DNA of 64,000 bases from Streptomyces mashuensis (GTDB lineage: Bacteria; Actinomycetota; Actinomycetes; Streptomycetales; Streptomycetaceae), in the NCBI RefSeq assembly GCF_014654785.1, contig NZ_BNBD01000017.1:48427-112426 (forward strand), written 5' to 3'. Positions 42,682-51,389 of this stretch are shown piece by piece; within the stretch, counting starts at the first letter, position 1, and every line of letters starts with the position of its first letter. The notes under the pieces are model-generated. The model saw only the letters and a list, made by a program, of their open reading frames with translations. It did no database searches and had not been told where the DNA came from. The translations under genes were made by a program, and so were the position numbers.

Positions 42682-43833
42682 ATGGCTACCGAAAAGTACG
42701 GCCCGAGCGAGGACGCGATCCGCGCTGCGCTCGCGACGGTCAACGACCCCGAGATCCACCGCCCCATCACCGAGCTCGGCATGGTCAAATCGGTGGGGAT
42801 CGCGGCGGACGGCTCGGTCGCGGTGGCCGTGTACCTGACGGTCGCCGGCTGCCCCATGCGCGACCGGATCACGTCGATGGTGACCGAGGCCGTCGAGCGC
42901 GTCGAGGGCGTCACGGGCGTCACCGTCGAGCTGGACGTCATGAGCGACGAGCAGCGCCGCGAGCTGGCGGCCTCGCTCCGCGGCGGCCAGACCGAGCGCG
43001 AGGTGCCGTTCGCCAAGCCCGGCTCGCTGACGCGCGTCTACGCCGTCGCCTCCGGCAAGGGCGGCGTCGGCAAGTCCTCCGTGACGGTCAACCTGGCGGC
43101 CGCGATGGCCGCCGACGGCCTGAAGGTCGGCGTCGTGGACGCCGACATCTACGGCCACTCGGTGCCGCGCATGCTGGGCGCCGACGGCCGGCCCACCCAG
43201 GTCGAGAACATGATCATGCCGCCGTCGGCGAACGGCGTGAAGGTCATCTCGATCGGCATGTTCACCCCCGGCAACGCCCCCGTCGTCTGGCGCGGCCCCA
43301 TGCTGCACCGCGCGCTCCAGCAGTTCCTCGCCGACGTCTACTGGGGCGACCTGGACGTGCTGCTGCTCGACCTCCCGCCGGGCACGGGCGACATCGCCAT
43401 CTCCGTGGCCCAGCTGGTGCCCAACGCGGAGATCCTCGTGGTGACGACGCCGCAGCAGGCCGCCGCCGAGGTGGCGGAGCGGGCCGGCTCGATCGCCGTG
43501 CAGACGCACCAGAAGATCGTCGGCGTGGTCGAGAACATGTCCGGGCTGCCGTGCCCGCACTGCGACGAGATGGTCGACGTCTTCGGCACGGGCGGCGGCC
43601 GGCTGGTCGCCGACGGCCTGTCGCGCACCACAGGCACCACCGTGCCGGTGCTGGGCTCCATCCCGATCGACGTACGGCTGCGCGAGGGCGGCGACGAGGG
43701 CAAGCCGGTCGTGCTGAGCGACCCCGACTCGCCGGCGGGCAGCGCGCTGCGGGCGATCGCGGGCAAGCTGGGCGGGCGGCAGCGGGGCCTGTCGGGCATG
43801 TCCCTGGGGATCACGCCGCGCAACAAGTTCTGA
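42682..43833 (+). CDS. mrp: Mrp/NBP35-family iron-sulfur carrier ATPase
   Basis: Cytosolic P-loop ATPase (ApbC/Mrp) that carries or inserts Fe-S clusters. An N-terminal MIP18/DUF59 domain (ALATVNDPEIHRPITELGMV) precedes the ATPase: deviant Walker A SGKGGVGKSS at about 136, VVDADIYGHSVPRMLG, DLPPGTGD, and the cluster-binding CxxC in MSGLPCPHCDEM at about 290. Length 383. The ATG at 42682 has no strong ribosome site but TACCAT lies 8-13 bases upstream, so the transcript may be nearly leaderless. Confidence 0.95.
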   Translation: MATEKYGPSEDAIRAALATVNDPEIHRPITELGMVKSVGIAADGSVAVAVYLTVAGCPMRDRITSMVTEAVERVEGVTGVTVELDVMSDEQRRELAASLRGGQTEREVPFAKPGSLTRVYAVASGKGGVGKSSVTVNLAAAMAADGLKVGVVDADIYGHSVPRMLGADGRPTQVENMIMPPSANGVKVISIGMFTPGNAPVVWRGPMLHRALQQFLADVYWGDLDVLLLDLPPGTGDIAISVAQLVPNAEILVVTTPQQAAAEVAERAGSIAVQTHQKIVGVVENMSGLPCPHCDEMVDVFGTGGGRLVADGLSRTTGTTVPVLGSIPIDVRLREGGDEGKPVVLSDPDSPAGSALRAIAGKLGGRQRGLSGMSLGITPRNKF

Positions 43834-43838
43834 GGTAC

Positions 43839-43876
43839 GGGTAAGGGGCGCTCTCCCTTGGGGGCGCCCCTTACCC
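43839..43876. terminator. Bidirectional hairpin terminator after mrp
   Basis: A 13-bp perfect stem (GGGTAAGGGGCGC/GCGCCCCTTACCC) with a 12-base loop, in the gap between convergent genes. Confidence 0.85.
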
Positions 43877-43891
43877 ATGCTCTGGCCGGGC

Positions 43892-44590
43892 TCAGTGCTC
43901 GTACGTACTGATGTCCGTGATGACGGAGAAGCCCATGCCGTACGCGCTCATGCCGCGCCCGTACGCGCCCAGGTGCACGCCGTGCTCGTCGTCCGGCGAG
44001 CCGGCCAGCACCCAGCCGTACTCCGACTCGCGGTAGCGGAAGTCGGTGGGCACGCCGTCGACGGGCAGGGACAGCGTGGTCCAGGCGGGCTCCTCCAGGT
44101 GGTCGGCGAGCTCCCAGGCCAGGGCCGTCTGCTGGTCCAGCCAGTCCTGCCGCAGGGCCCGGTCCATCTGCGCGGGCCAGGTGCAGGCCAGCAGCCCGGC
44201 GCCGGCCAGCCAGGCGGCGGAGGAGACCGAGGTGGCCTCCAGGGTGCCGGTGCCGTCGGCGCTGCGGCGCACCGGGCGGCTGGCGACGGTCACCACGACG
44301 GCGAAGCGCTGCGTGGCGGTCTCGTGCTCGACGCGGCCCATGCGGAGGGTCGGCTCGGCGCCGTGGCCGGTGGAGCCGTGCTCCACGGTGCCGTCGGCGG
44401 CGGTGCCGACCTGGAGCAGCCAGCGGGGGCCCGTGTACGCCTCGTCCAAGCCGTACCAGGGGAACGACGCCTGCAGATAGCCGTCGAGCGAGCGCCGGGC
44501 ACTCGTGCCACCGGGCGGCACGCCCTGTTCCTCCGCGGACGCGTCGGACGGACCGCTCCCCTGCGTCACTGCCCGGCTCGTGGTCTCCAT
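43892..44590 (-). CDS. Hypothetical actinobacterial protein
   Basis: A 232-residue soluble protein without recognisable family motifs. After a polar N-terminus come LDGYLQASFPWYGLDEAYTG, TQRFAVVVTVASRPVRRSADG and a C-terminal part ending FSVITDISTYEH. There are no helices long enough for the membrane and no signal peptide. It lies downstream of tatB on the same strand (116 bases) and is conserved in streptomycetes in this position, so it may share the envelope-stress context, but nothing in it shows a function. Confidence 0.65.
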   Translation of the reverse strand: METTSRAVTQGSGPSDASAEEQGVPPGGTSARRSLDGYLQASFPWYGLDEAYTGPRWLLQVGTAADGTVEHGSTGHGAEPTLRMGRVEHETATQRFAVVVTVASRPVRRSADGTGTLEATSVSSAAWLAGAGLLACTWPAQMDRALRQDWLDQQTALAWELADHLEEPAWTTLSLPVDGVPTDFRYRESEYGWVLAGSPDDEHGVHLGAYGRGMSAYGMGFSVITDISTYEH

Positions 44591-44706
44591 CTGCGCGGCG
44601 CCTCCTCGTAAGCCCCTCGTCCTGGGCGCGTCGGCCTGCGCGGACGACCGCACCCCAAACAAAGGGAGGATAGCCACCCCCGTCAACGGGGCCGGGTAAA
44701 ACCGGC

Positions 44707-45123
44707 TCAGGTGGCGTCGGAGTCGAACGGGGGGCGCTCGCCCGGCGCCGGCCGGTCCTGCTTCTTGAGCAGGTCGGGCGTGGCGGGCGGCGCCTCCGGG
44801 GTACGGCTGTGCACGGCGTCGGTCAGGTCCGACATCTCGGCCTTGAAGTCGAAGCCGTTGCGGATCTCCTTGAGGCCGAGCTCGTCCTTCTCCAGCACGT
44901 GCTTGCGCACGAACGTCTTGGGGTTGAGGTCCTCGAACTCGAAGTCCTTGAACTCCGGCCCCAGCTCCGAGCGGATGTCCTCCTTGGCGCTCTCGGAGAA
45001 CTGGCGGATCTTGCGGAGCGTGCGCGACACGTCCTGAATGACCTTCGGCAGGTTGTCGGGGCCGAAGATGAGCACCGCGAGGACGACGAGCGTGATCAGC
45101 TCGAGGGGTCCTATGTCCAGCAC
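44707..45123 (-). CDS. tatB: Sec-independent protein translocase subunit TatB
   Basis: Twin-arginine translocation receptor subunit, 138 residues. The single N-terminal helix LDIGPLELITLVVLAVLIFGP ends in the FGPxxLP hinge, followed by the amphipathic helix VIQDVSRTLRKIRQFSESA and a charged tail. This is TatB rather than TatA by its length and the Pro-Leu-Glu near the N-terminus. Downstream of the HtrA-like gene, as in mycobacteria. GTG start. A weak CCCCGT/ACGGGG hairpin (44678-44691) follows the gene. Confidence 0.95.
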   Translation of the reverse strand: MLDIGPLELITLVVLAVLIFGPDNLPKVIQDVSRTLRKIRQFSESAKEDIRSELGPEFKDFEFEDLNPKTFVRKHVLEKDELGLKEIRNGFDFKAEMSDLTDAVHSRTPEAPPATPDLLKKQDRPAPGERPPFDSDAT

Positions 45124-45211
45124 GTTGCACAGCTCCTTGGGGCGTCGGTGGCCGCGTCGGTGGCCGGGGTGGCGGGCCGCCTATCACGGTACCTGGCCCG
45201 GAGGACACCGG

Positions 45212-46984
45212 TCACTGGTCACCGGCCGAGCCGAGTGTGAGCCGTACGGTGCTCTCCTTGCCGTCACGCTCCAGGGTGAGGGTGAGGGTCTCGCCGGGGC
45301 GGTGGCTGCGGACCTTGACGATCAGCTCCTGGCCGCTGTGCACGGCCACGCCGTCGATCGTCCTGATGACGTCGCCGGGGCGGACGCCCGCCTTGTCGGC
45401 GGGGCCGCCGGAGGTGACGGCCCCGCCGCTCTTGACGTCGGTGTTCACCCGGGCGCCGTCGCCGGTGTAGGCCATGTCGAGGGAGACGCCGATGACGGGG
45501 TGGGTGGCGCGGCCGGTGTTGATCAGCTCCTCGGCGACGCGCTTGGCCTGGTTGACGGGGATGGCGAAGCCGAGGCCGATGCTGCCGCCCTGGCCGCCGG
45601 AGCCCGAGTCGGAGCCGCCGGCGGAGCGGATGGCGCTGTTGATGCCGATGACGCGTGCCTGCGCGTCCATGAGGGGGCCGCCGGAGTTGCCGGGGTTGAT
45701 GGGGGCGTCGGTCTGGAGCGCGTCGACGTAGCTGATGTCGCTGCCGCCGCCGTCCTGCGCCTTGCGGCCGCCGGCGGTGATGGGCCGGGCCTTGGCGCTG
45801 ATGATGCCGGTGGTGACGGTGCCGGCGAGGTCGAAGGGCGCACCGATGGCGACGACGGAGTCGCCGACGCGGACGGAGTCGGAGTTGCCGAGGGGGAGGG
45901 GGGTGAGGCGGGAGACGCCGGTGACCTTGATGACGGCGAGGTCGTAGCCGCTGTCGCGGCCGACGAGGGTGGCCTTGGCGGTGTGCCCGTCGTTGAAGGT
46001 CACGGATATGGACCCGTCGGCGGCGGCGGGCCGCACCACGTGGTTGTTGGTGAGGATGTGCCCGCTCTTGTCGAGCACGAAGCCGGTGCCGGTGCCCTGC
46101 TCGCCACTGCCGCGGACGTGGATGGTGACGACGCCGGGCAGCGCGCGGGCGGCGATCCCGGCCACGCTGCCGGGGTCGCGGTCGCTCCCCCCGGCCGCGG
46201 CCTGCGCCAGCCGCACCCCGCCCCCGTCCCGCTCCAGCCAGGCCCCGACGCCACCGCCGACCCCACCGGCCACGAGCGCGACGACGACGGCCCCGGCCAC
46301 GATCTGCCCCCGCCGGGGCGCCTTGGCAGCGGCCTGCTGCCGGCGCACGGCCCAGGGGTCGTAGGCCCAGGGGGAGGGGGGTACGGGTGCGGCTGCCCCT
46401 GCCGCGGGGGCGGCGGGGTACGCGGGGACGGCGCCGGGCAGCGGCGGGGCCGCGAGCGGGTGCGGCTGGGCGCCGACCGGGGCGCCGACGGGCGCGGCAG
46501 CGCCGGCCGGCTCACCGCCCGCGTACGGCGCCGGCGCGCCGCCGGCGGGCGACGCCACCTCGGCGGGCGGCCCGGCGGGCGCCGCAGCGTCGACCGGCTC
46601 ACCGCCGGCCTGCGGCGCCGGAGATCCGGCGGGGGGCGGCGCGGCCGTCGGTGCCTGCGGCTCGGTGCCTGCCTGCGGCTCGGCGCCGGCAGGCGTGGGC
46701 AGTGCGGCGGCGGCCGGCGGGGCGGGGGTGAAAGCCTCGCTGGCGGGCGGCGGGGGCACGGGCGTGCCTCCCGGCGGCGTCACCGCCGGGAGCTGCACCG
46801 GCGGGGCCGGGGCCCAGGGGCCGGGGCGGCCGTAGGGCGGGGTGGCGTAAGGATCGGGAGCATGAAGAGGGACCTGGGGGGTGGGTTCCGACGGGTCCGG
46901 GAGCAGCCAGTCGTCGGCCTCGCGGCGCCGGCGCTTCCACCACTGCGGCTTGGGCGCGGAACCACGCGCCTGCCCGTCGTCCAT
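45212..46984 (-). CDS. HtrA-like serine protease (S1C, PDZ), membrane-anchored
   Basis: A 590-residue envelope protease. A long Pro/Ala-rich cytoplasmic N-terminus (about 1-215) starts with the basic WWKRRRREADDW. One membrane helix (about 225-250) leads to an extracytoplasmic trypsin-like domain with the triad visible as ILTNNHVV (His, about 313), SGYDLAVIKV (Asp, about 347) and PGNSGGPL (Ser, about 431). A PDZ domain (about 490-585) ends the protein. It lies downstream of the anti-sigma gene, fitting a role in degrading misfolded exported proteins or in controlling the sigma factor. Confidence 0.94.
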   Translation of the reverse strand: MDDGQARGSAPKPQWWKRRRREADDWLLPDPSEPTPQVPLHAPDPYATPPYGRPGPWAPAPPVQLPAVTPPGGTPVPPPPASEAFTPAPPAAAALPTPAGAEPQAGTEPQAPTAAPPPAGSPAPQAGGEPVDAAAPAGPPAEVASPAGGAPAPYAGGEPAGAAAPVGAPVGAQPHPLAAPPLPGAVPAYPAAPAAGAAAPVPPSPWAYDPWAVRRQQAAAKAPRRGQIVAGAVVVALVAGGVGGGVGAWLERDGGGVRLAQAAAGGSDRDPGSVAGIAARALPGVVTIHVRGSGEQGTGTGFVLDKSGHILTNNHVVRPAAADGSISVTFNDGHTAKATLVGRDSGYDLAVIKVTGVSRLTPLPLGNSDSVRVGDSVVAIGAPFDLAGTVTTGIISAKARPITAGGRKAQDGGGSDISYVDALQTDAPINPGNSGGPLMDAQARVIGINSAIRSAGGSDSGSGGQGGSIGLGFAIPVNQAKRVAEELINTGRATHPVIGVSLDMAYTGDGARVNTDVKSGGAVTSGGPADKAGVRPGDVIRTIDGVAVHSGQELIVKVRSHRPGETLTLTLERDGKESTVRLTLGSAGDQ

Positions 46985-47063
46985 TGAGTTCTCCCCACCG
47001 TTGGTCCAGGGGCGCGCGCACCGCGGCGTACGCGCCCCACGGAGGATTACACCAGGTCCGGCC

Positions 47064-47726
47064 TCAGCGCGTGGCGCCGGACGGACCCGGGGTGCGGACC
47101 AGCGGGGGAAGCACCGGAGCGGTGGACGGGCGCAGCAGGGAGACGCCCCTGCTCATCGTGAAGGACGCCGTGGTGGCCGCCGGGGCTCCGGAGCGGCGGG
47201 CGACGTCCACGGTGGGCGTCTCGGCCGGCTGCGCGCCGCCCACGAGGGCGAACGCGGCGAGCGAGACGGCACCGGCCGCCGCGAAGGCGAAGCGCCGGCC
47301 GCGGGAGGACCCGCGCTCCCGCCCCACGTCATGGACGGGGAAGCCGCCGTCAGCGGAGAAACCCGCCGCGAACACCGGCAGCATGGTGAATTCGGCGGCC
47401 CCGGCGCCTCTTCCCCGCCGTGCGTCACCCGGCCCGCGCTCACCACCGGCGGCGGGGCCGCCACGGGCGTCGTCGTCGGCCGACACCACCGCGGGCAGGC
47501 TGTGCAGCCGTGCCAGCAGCGCGTCGGACACGGGCGGCACCGCGGCCTCCGCGAACACGCTCTTGAGCCGGCGCTGCGCGTCGGCCTCGGCCTTGCAGGT
47601 CCAGCAGGTGGCGAGGTGCGCCAGCACCCGCTCCCGCGAATCGTGCCCCAACTCCCCGTCGACCAGGGCCGCGAGGCGGTCGCCGAGGTGGTGCTCGGCG
47701 GGGGACTGACCGCCTGAACCGGTCAC
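47064..47726 (-). CDS. Zinc-binding anti-sigma factor
   Basis: A 220-residue protein. The N-terminal domain (HHLGDRLAALVDGELGHD, then VLAHLATCWTCKAEADAQRR) contains the His-x3-Cys-x2-Cys ZAS motif of sigma-inhibiting proteins. A membrane helix candidate (FAFAAAGAVSLAAFALVGGA, about 145-165) is followed by a short exterior tail. The GTG start overlaps the stop of the sigma-factor gene (GTGA), the standard sigma/anti-sigma arrangement. It presumably holds the sigma factor at the membrane and releases it on envelope or redox stress. Confidence 0.9.
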   Translation of the reverse strand: MTGSGGQSPAEHHLGDRLAALVDGELGHDSRERVLAHLATCWTCKAEADAQRRLKSVFAEAAVPPVSDALLARLHSLPAVVSADDDARGGPAAGGERGPGDARRGRGAGAAEFTMLPVFAAGFSADGGFPVHDVGRERGSSRGRRFAFAAAGAVSLAAFALVGGAQPAETPTVDVARRSGAPAATTASFTMSRGVSLLRPSTAPVLPPLVRTPGPSGATR

Positions 47727-48523
47727 GCGATCCCGACCTCCCCCCCGACGGGAACCGCGCGGCCGACCGACACGGCGCGCTGCTCGGCCCGGGCGGCGGG
47801 CGAGCGGTGCGACAGGGCCTTGCGCAGGTGGCTGCGGCCGCGGTGGATGCGGCTGCGCACGGTGCCGAGCTTCACGCCGAGCGTCGCGGCGATCTCCTCG
47901 TAGGACAGGCCCTCGATGTCGCACAGCACGACGGCCGCGCGGAACTCGGGCGCCAGGGTGTCCAGGGCCTGCTGCACGTCGGCGTCGAAGTGCGTGTCGT
48001 TGAAGTGCTGCTGGGGCGACGGCTCGCGGCTGGGCAGCCGCTCCGCGGCGTCCTCGGCGAGCGCGTCGAAGCGGATGCGCTGCCGGCGCCGGACCATGTC
48101 GAGGAAGAGGTTGGTGGTGATGCGGTGCAGCCAGCCCTCGAACGTGCCGGGGGTGTACGTGGACAGCGAGCGGAAGACCCGGACGAAGACCTCCTGCGTG
48201 AGGTCCTCGGCGTCGTGCTGGTTGCCGGTCAGGCGGTAGGCCAGGCGGTAGACGCGCGCGCTGTGGGTGCTGACGATCTCCTCCCACGTGGGAGGCGTCC
48301 ACGCCTGCGCGGCCGCGTCGCCGGCGAAGCCCGCGGTGGTCACGGCGGACACGGCGGACGCGGTTGCGGAGTCCTCGGGGCGGGCACTGTCAGCGGTGTA
48401 GGTCACGGATTTCGGCTCGACGGCCGGCCTGCCCAGCAGGCGCCTCAGCACCCCTCGGCGGTCGCCGCCCGCAGCCGCACCTCCCCTGTCGGCTCTGGTG
48501 GTGTCCAGTGGAGCCCCTACCAT
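47723..48523 (-). CDS. sigE-like: ECF sigma factor, SigE-like
   Basis: Extracytoplasmic-function sigma factor of 266 residues from the ATG at 48523, beginning MVGAPLDTTRADRGGAA. A disordered N-terminus (about 90 residues) precedes region 2 (VYRLAYRLTGNQHDAEDLTQ, LHRITTNLFLDMVRR) and region 4 (LAPEFRAAVVLCDIEGLSYE, GVKLGTVRSRIHRGRSHLRK). Gene order sigma, anti-sigma, HtrA, TatB matches the M. tuberculosis sigE cluster. Note that the S. coelicolor gene called sigE is a different locus, so the name here means similarity to the mycobacterial one. The frame is open to 48712 without support for an earlier start. Confidence 0.94.
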   Translation of the reverse strand: MVGAPLDTTRADRGGAAAGGDRRGVLRRLLGRPAVEPKSVTYTADSARPEDSATASAVSAVTTAGFAGDAAAQAWTPPTWEEIVSTHSARVYRLAYRLTGNQHDAEDLTQEVFVRVFRSLSTYTPGTFEGWLHRITTNLFLDMVRRRQRIRFDALAEDAAERLPSREPSPQQHFNDTHFDADVQQALDTLAPEFRAAVVLCDIEGLSYEEIAATLGVKLGTVRSRIHRGRSHLRKALSHRSPAARAEQRAVSVGRAVPVGGEVGIA

Positions 48524-48729
48524 ATCCACCCCGCCCGTTAGCGCCGGATAAACAGTTTTGACCGGCTTTTTGTATTGACCCTCGTCCTGCTCCGACGATC
48601 GCCCGGCAGCCTGCGGTTCCCCGCCCGTCCATGGCCGTACACCCCCTCCAACGCCCGGTCCCATCTGCGGGTTCCCGGGGGCAGCGGATACAGTCACCGT
48701 TGCGTCGACCACGGGGACAGGAGAGGGCC

Positions 48730-49365
48730 ATTACCGGCAACCAGCAGACGAGCTGGGCGTTCGCCGATGTGTTCGTCGCCGAGGACGAGGCGCTGCTCTG
48801 GGCCCGCGACCGGGCCTACGAGGCGGGCATCCGCTCGGTGTCGAACGGCACCGGCGGGGCGCTGCGCCTGCTCGCCGCCGCTGTGGACGCCAAGGCCGTC
48901 GCCGAGATCGGCACGGGCACGGGGGTGTCGGGCATCCACCTCCTGCACGGCATGCGCCCCGACGGCGTGCTCACCACGGTGGACAGCGACCCCGAGTGCC
49001 AGCAGTTCGCGCGCCAGGCGTTCCGCGCGGCCGGCTTCGCCGGCAACCGGGCGCGCTTCATCCCCGGCCCGGCGCTGGAGGTGCTGCCCCGCCTCGCGGA
49101 CGGCGGCTACGACCTGGTGTTCTGCGACGGTGACCGGCTGCAGTGCCTCGACTACCTAGCCGAATCGTTGCGCCTGCTGCGGCCCGGCGGGCTGGTGTGC
49201 TTCGAGGGCGTCTTCGCCGACGGCCGCACGGTCGACGCGGCCCTGCCGCCCGCGGAGGTGCAGCACCTGCGGGACCTGCTGCGGGCGGTGCGCGAGTCGA
49301 CGGTGCTGGTGCCGTCGCTGCTGCCGGTGGGCGACGGCCTGCTGTGCGCCGTCAAGCGCGGCTGA
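48730..49365 (+). CDS. SAM-dependent O-methyltransferase family protein
   Basis: A 211-residue methyltransferase of the caffeoyl-CoA/catechol O-methyltransferase type: AKAVAEIGTGTGVSGIHLLH binds S-adenosylmethionine, followed by TTVDSDPECQQFARQAF and YDLVFCDGD. Divergent from the sigma-factor gene, as Rv1220c is from sigE in mycobacteria. The homologous N-terminus (TGNxQTSWAFAD) begins right after an ATT codon at 48730 with GGAGAGG four bases upstream; no ATG, GTG or CTG fits there. Alternatives are a TTG at 48703 or an ATG at 48631, both without a ribosome site. Confidence 0.85.
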   Translation: MTGNQQTSWAFADVFVAEDEALLWARDRAYEAGIRSVSNGTGGALRLLAAAVDAKAVAEIGTGTGVSGIHLLHGMRPDGVLTTVDSDPECQQFARQAFRAAGFAGNRARFIPGPALEVLPRLADGGYDLVFCDGDRLQCLDYLAESLRLLRPGGLVCFEGVFADGRTVDAALPPAEVQHLRDLLRAVRESTVLVPSLLPVGDGLLCAVKRG

Positions 49366-49399
49366 GGAGACCACCCCGCCCCCGGCCCGCCCGGACATG

Positions 49400-49443
49400 C
49401 CACCGCCCCGGCGGCCGGCGTGTGCCGGCCGCCGGGGCGGTGG
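49400..49443. terminator. Very strong bidirectional hairpin terminator
   Basis: A perfect 20-bp inverted repeat (CCACCGCCCCGGCGGCCGGC and complement) with a 4-base loop between convergent genes. Confidence 0.92.
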
Positions 49444-49495
49444 GGAGTCATCGGACCTGGTCGCGGTCCGTCTGCGCCGGACGGTGCCGGACGGT

Positions 49496-49663
49496 TCAGA
49501 CGGTGACCTTCTCCAGGGCCTCACCGAGAGCCTTGGCCTCATCCGGGGTCAGCTCGACGACGAGACGACCGCCGCCCTCGAGCGGAACCCGCATGACGAT
49601 GCCCCGCCCCTCCTTGGTCACCTCGAGCGGGCCGTCGCCCGTCCGCGGCTTCATGGCCGCCAT
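49496..49663 (-). CDS. DUF3117 domain protein
   Basis: A 55-residue actinobacterial protein: MAAMKPRTGDGPLEVTKEGR and RGIVMRVPLEGGGRLVVELT are family-typical, and AGGGGAACG precedes the ATG. Very highly conserved in actinobacteria (Rv1211 position in M. tuberculosis), function unknown. The 310 bases upstream (49664-49973) form the divergent promoter region with the enoyl-CoA hydratase gene. A lower-G+C patch around 49740-49800 probably holds the promoters, but no clear boxes were identified. Confidence 0.92.
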   Translation of the reverse strand: MAAMKPRTGDGPLEVTKEGRGIVMRVPLEGGGRLVVELTPDEAKALGEALEKVTV

Positions 49664-49973
49664 GCTCGTTCCCCTTCCTGAAACCAGCTCATCGTCAGCC
49701 GACGGCCCCTGTGGAAAGGGCACGCGTCACCGGCATCGAACACATTGCTTCCAGGCCATTATCCCGCATCGCGCGACCCAATGACCAACATCGGTCCGCA
49801 TCCCTTCGGCAACGCGCTGCCGCAAAACCACTCAATTCGGGGATCGCGCCGTGCTCCCCCGTAGCCCCGGAGGTCACCATGGCCTTCGCTTCTTTGACGC
49901 AGGTCACATGTGCGCCGCCGATGATCTCCGGCATGCTGAGCCCTGACCGCACCGCCGAGGGAGGGAACGCGCG

Positions 49974-50774
49974 ATGGCAGACACCGTGCTGTACGAGGTG
50001 ACCGACGGACTCGCGACGATCACGCTGAACCGTCCGGACGCCATGAACGCCCTGGACACCGCCACCAAGGCCGCCCTCCGCGACGTCGTGCGCGAGGCCG
50101 CCGCCGACACCGCCGTACGGGCCGTGCTGCTCACCGCCACGGGCCGGGCCTTCTGCGTGGGCCAGGACCTCAAGGAGCACGTCGCCTCGCTGGCCGCCGA
50201 CGACGCCCACGGCACCCGGACGACCATGGACACCGTCCGCGAGCACTACAACCCGATCCTCACGGCGCTCACCCAGATGCCCAAGCCGGTCGTCGCCGGC
50301 GTCAACGGCGTCGCCGCGGGCGCCGGGGCGGGCTTCGCCTTCGCCGCCGACCACCGCGTGGTCGCCGACACCGCCTCCTTCAACACCTCCTTCGCCGGCG
50401 TCGCGCTCACCGCCGACTCGGGCGTCTCCTGGACCCTCCCCCGCCTCGTCGGCCACAGCCGCGCCATGGACCTGCTGCTCTTCCCGCGCAGCATCACGGC
50501 CCAGCAGGCGTACGAGCTGGGCATCGCCAACAAGGTCGTCCCGGCCGCCGAGCTCGCTGCCGAGGCCGCCGCCGTGGCCCGCGCCCTCGCGGACGGCCCC
50601 ACCGCCGCGTACGCCGCGCTGAAGGAGTCGGTGGCGTACGGCGCCGACCACTCGCTCGCCGAGACCCTGGCCAAGGAGGAGGAGCTCCAGGCCCGCGCCG
50701 GGGCGTCGGAGGACCATCGCATCGCGGTCGACGCCTTCCTCAAGAAGGAGAAGCCCCGCTTCGTGGGCCGCTAA
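49974..50774 (+). CDS. Enoyl-CoA hydratase/isomerase family protein
   Basis: Crotonase-fold enzyme of 266 residues: ITLNRPDAMNALD, the first oxyanion segment AFCVGQDLKEH, the second GVNGVAAGAGAGFAFAADHR, and FAGVALTADSGVSWTLPRLVG. The GQDL with a later TADSG resembles the PaaG-type isomerase/hydratase rather than a classic EchA with two glutamates (the position of the second glutamate reads Asp-Ser-Gly). Substrate unknown; phenylacetate or fatty-acid breakdown are options. ATG preceded by GGGAGGG. Confidence 0.9.
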   Translation: MADTVLYEVTDGLATITLNRPDAMNALDTATKAALRDVVREAAADTAVRAVLLTATGRAFCVGQDLKEHVASLAADDAHGTRTTMDTVREHYNPILTALTQMPKPVVAGVNGVAAGAGAGFAFAADHRVVADTASFNTSFAGVALTADSGVSWTLPRLVGHSRAMDLLLFPRSITAQQAYELGIANKVVPAAELAAEAAAVARALADGPTAAYAALKESVAYGADHSLAETLAKEEELQARAGASEDHRIAVDAFLKKEKPRFVGR

Positions 50775-50786
50775 GTTGCCGGGCCG

Positions 50787-51389
50787 CTAGGCCGCGGGGG
50801 CCTGCCGCCCCGCCCGTACGTGGCAGCCCGCCAGGTGGTCGTCGACCAGGCCGCACGCCTGCATCAGCGCGTACGCCGTGGTGGGTCCCACGAACCGTAT
50901 GCCCCGCCGCTTCAGCTCCTTGGCCAGCGCCGTCGACTCCGGCGTCACCGCCGGCACGTCGGCGAACGACCGCGGCACCGGCCGGCCCGCCGGCGGGGCG
51001 TACGACCACACCAGGGCGTCCAGCTCGCCGGGCGCCCACTCGGCGAGCACCCGGGCGTTGGCCAACGCGGCCGTGATCTTGGCGCGGTTGCGGATGATGC
51101 CCGGGTCGGCCAGCAGCCGCTCCGCGTCCCGCTCGGTGAAGGCCGCGACCGCGGGGACGGAGAACCCGGCGAAGGCCGCCCGGAACCCCTCGCGGCGGCG
51201 CAGGATCGTCAGCCACGACAGGCCCGACTGGAACGCCTCCAGGCACATCCGCTCGAACAGCGCGTCGTCGCCGTGCACGGGGCGGCCCCACTCGGTGTCG
51301 TGGTACAGGCGGTAGTCCGCCCGCGACTCCGCCTCCAGCCCCCACGGGCAGCGCGCCAGCCCGTCCGGCCCCACCACCACGTCGCTCAT
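50787..51389 (-). CDS. tag: DNA-3-methyladenine glycosylase I
   Basis: Base-excision repair enzyme that removes 3-methyladenine. At 200 residues it has the normal length. The motifs RCPWG and YRLYHDTEWGRPVHGDD include zinc-ligand and catalytic-site residues, and EAFQSGLSWLTILRRREGFR, NRAKITAALANA and RFVGPTTAYALMQACGLVDD are family hallmarks. The C-terminal CHVRAGR holds the last zinc ligand. The ATG overlaps the stop of the DivIVA-like gene (ATGA). Confidence 0.96.
   Translation of the reverse strand: MSDVVVGPDGLARCPWGLEAESRADYRLYHDTEWGRPVHGDDALFERMCLEAFQSGLSWLTILRRREGFRAAFAGFSVPAVAAFTERDAERLLADPGIIRNRAKITAALANARVLAEWAPGELDALVWSYAPPAGRPVPRSFADVPAVTPESTALAKELKRRGIRFVGPTTAYALMQACGLVDDHLAGCHVRAGRQAPAA

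Noticed and set aside
44678..44691. Hairpin after tatB as a terminator
   Set aside because: The stem is only six base pairs with a two-base loop, so it is noted under tatB but not listed as a terminator.
47064..48302. Extending the anti-sigma gene upstream to 412 codons
   Set aside because: The extension is a shadow of the sigma-factor gene; the GTGA overlap at 47723-47726 gives the start.
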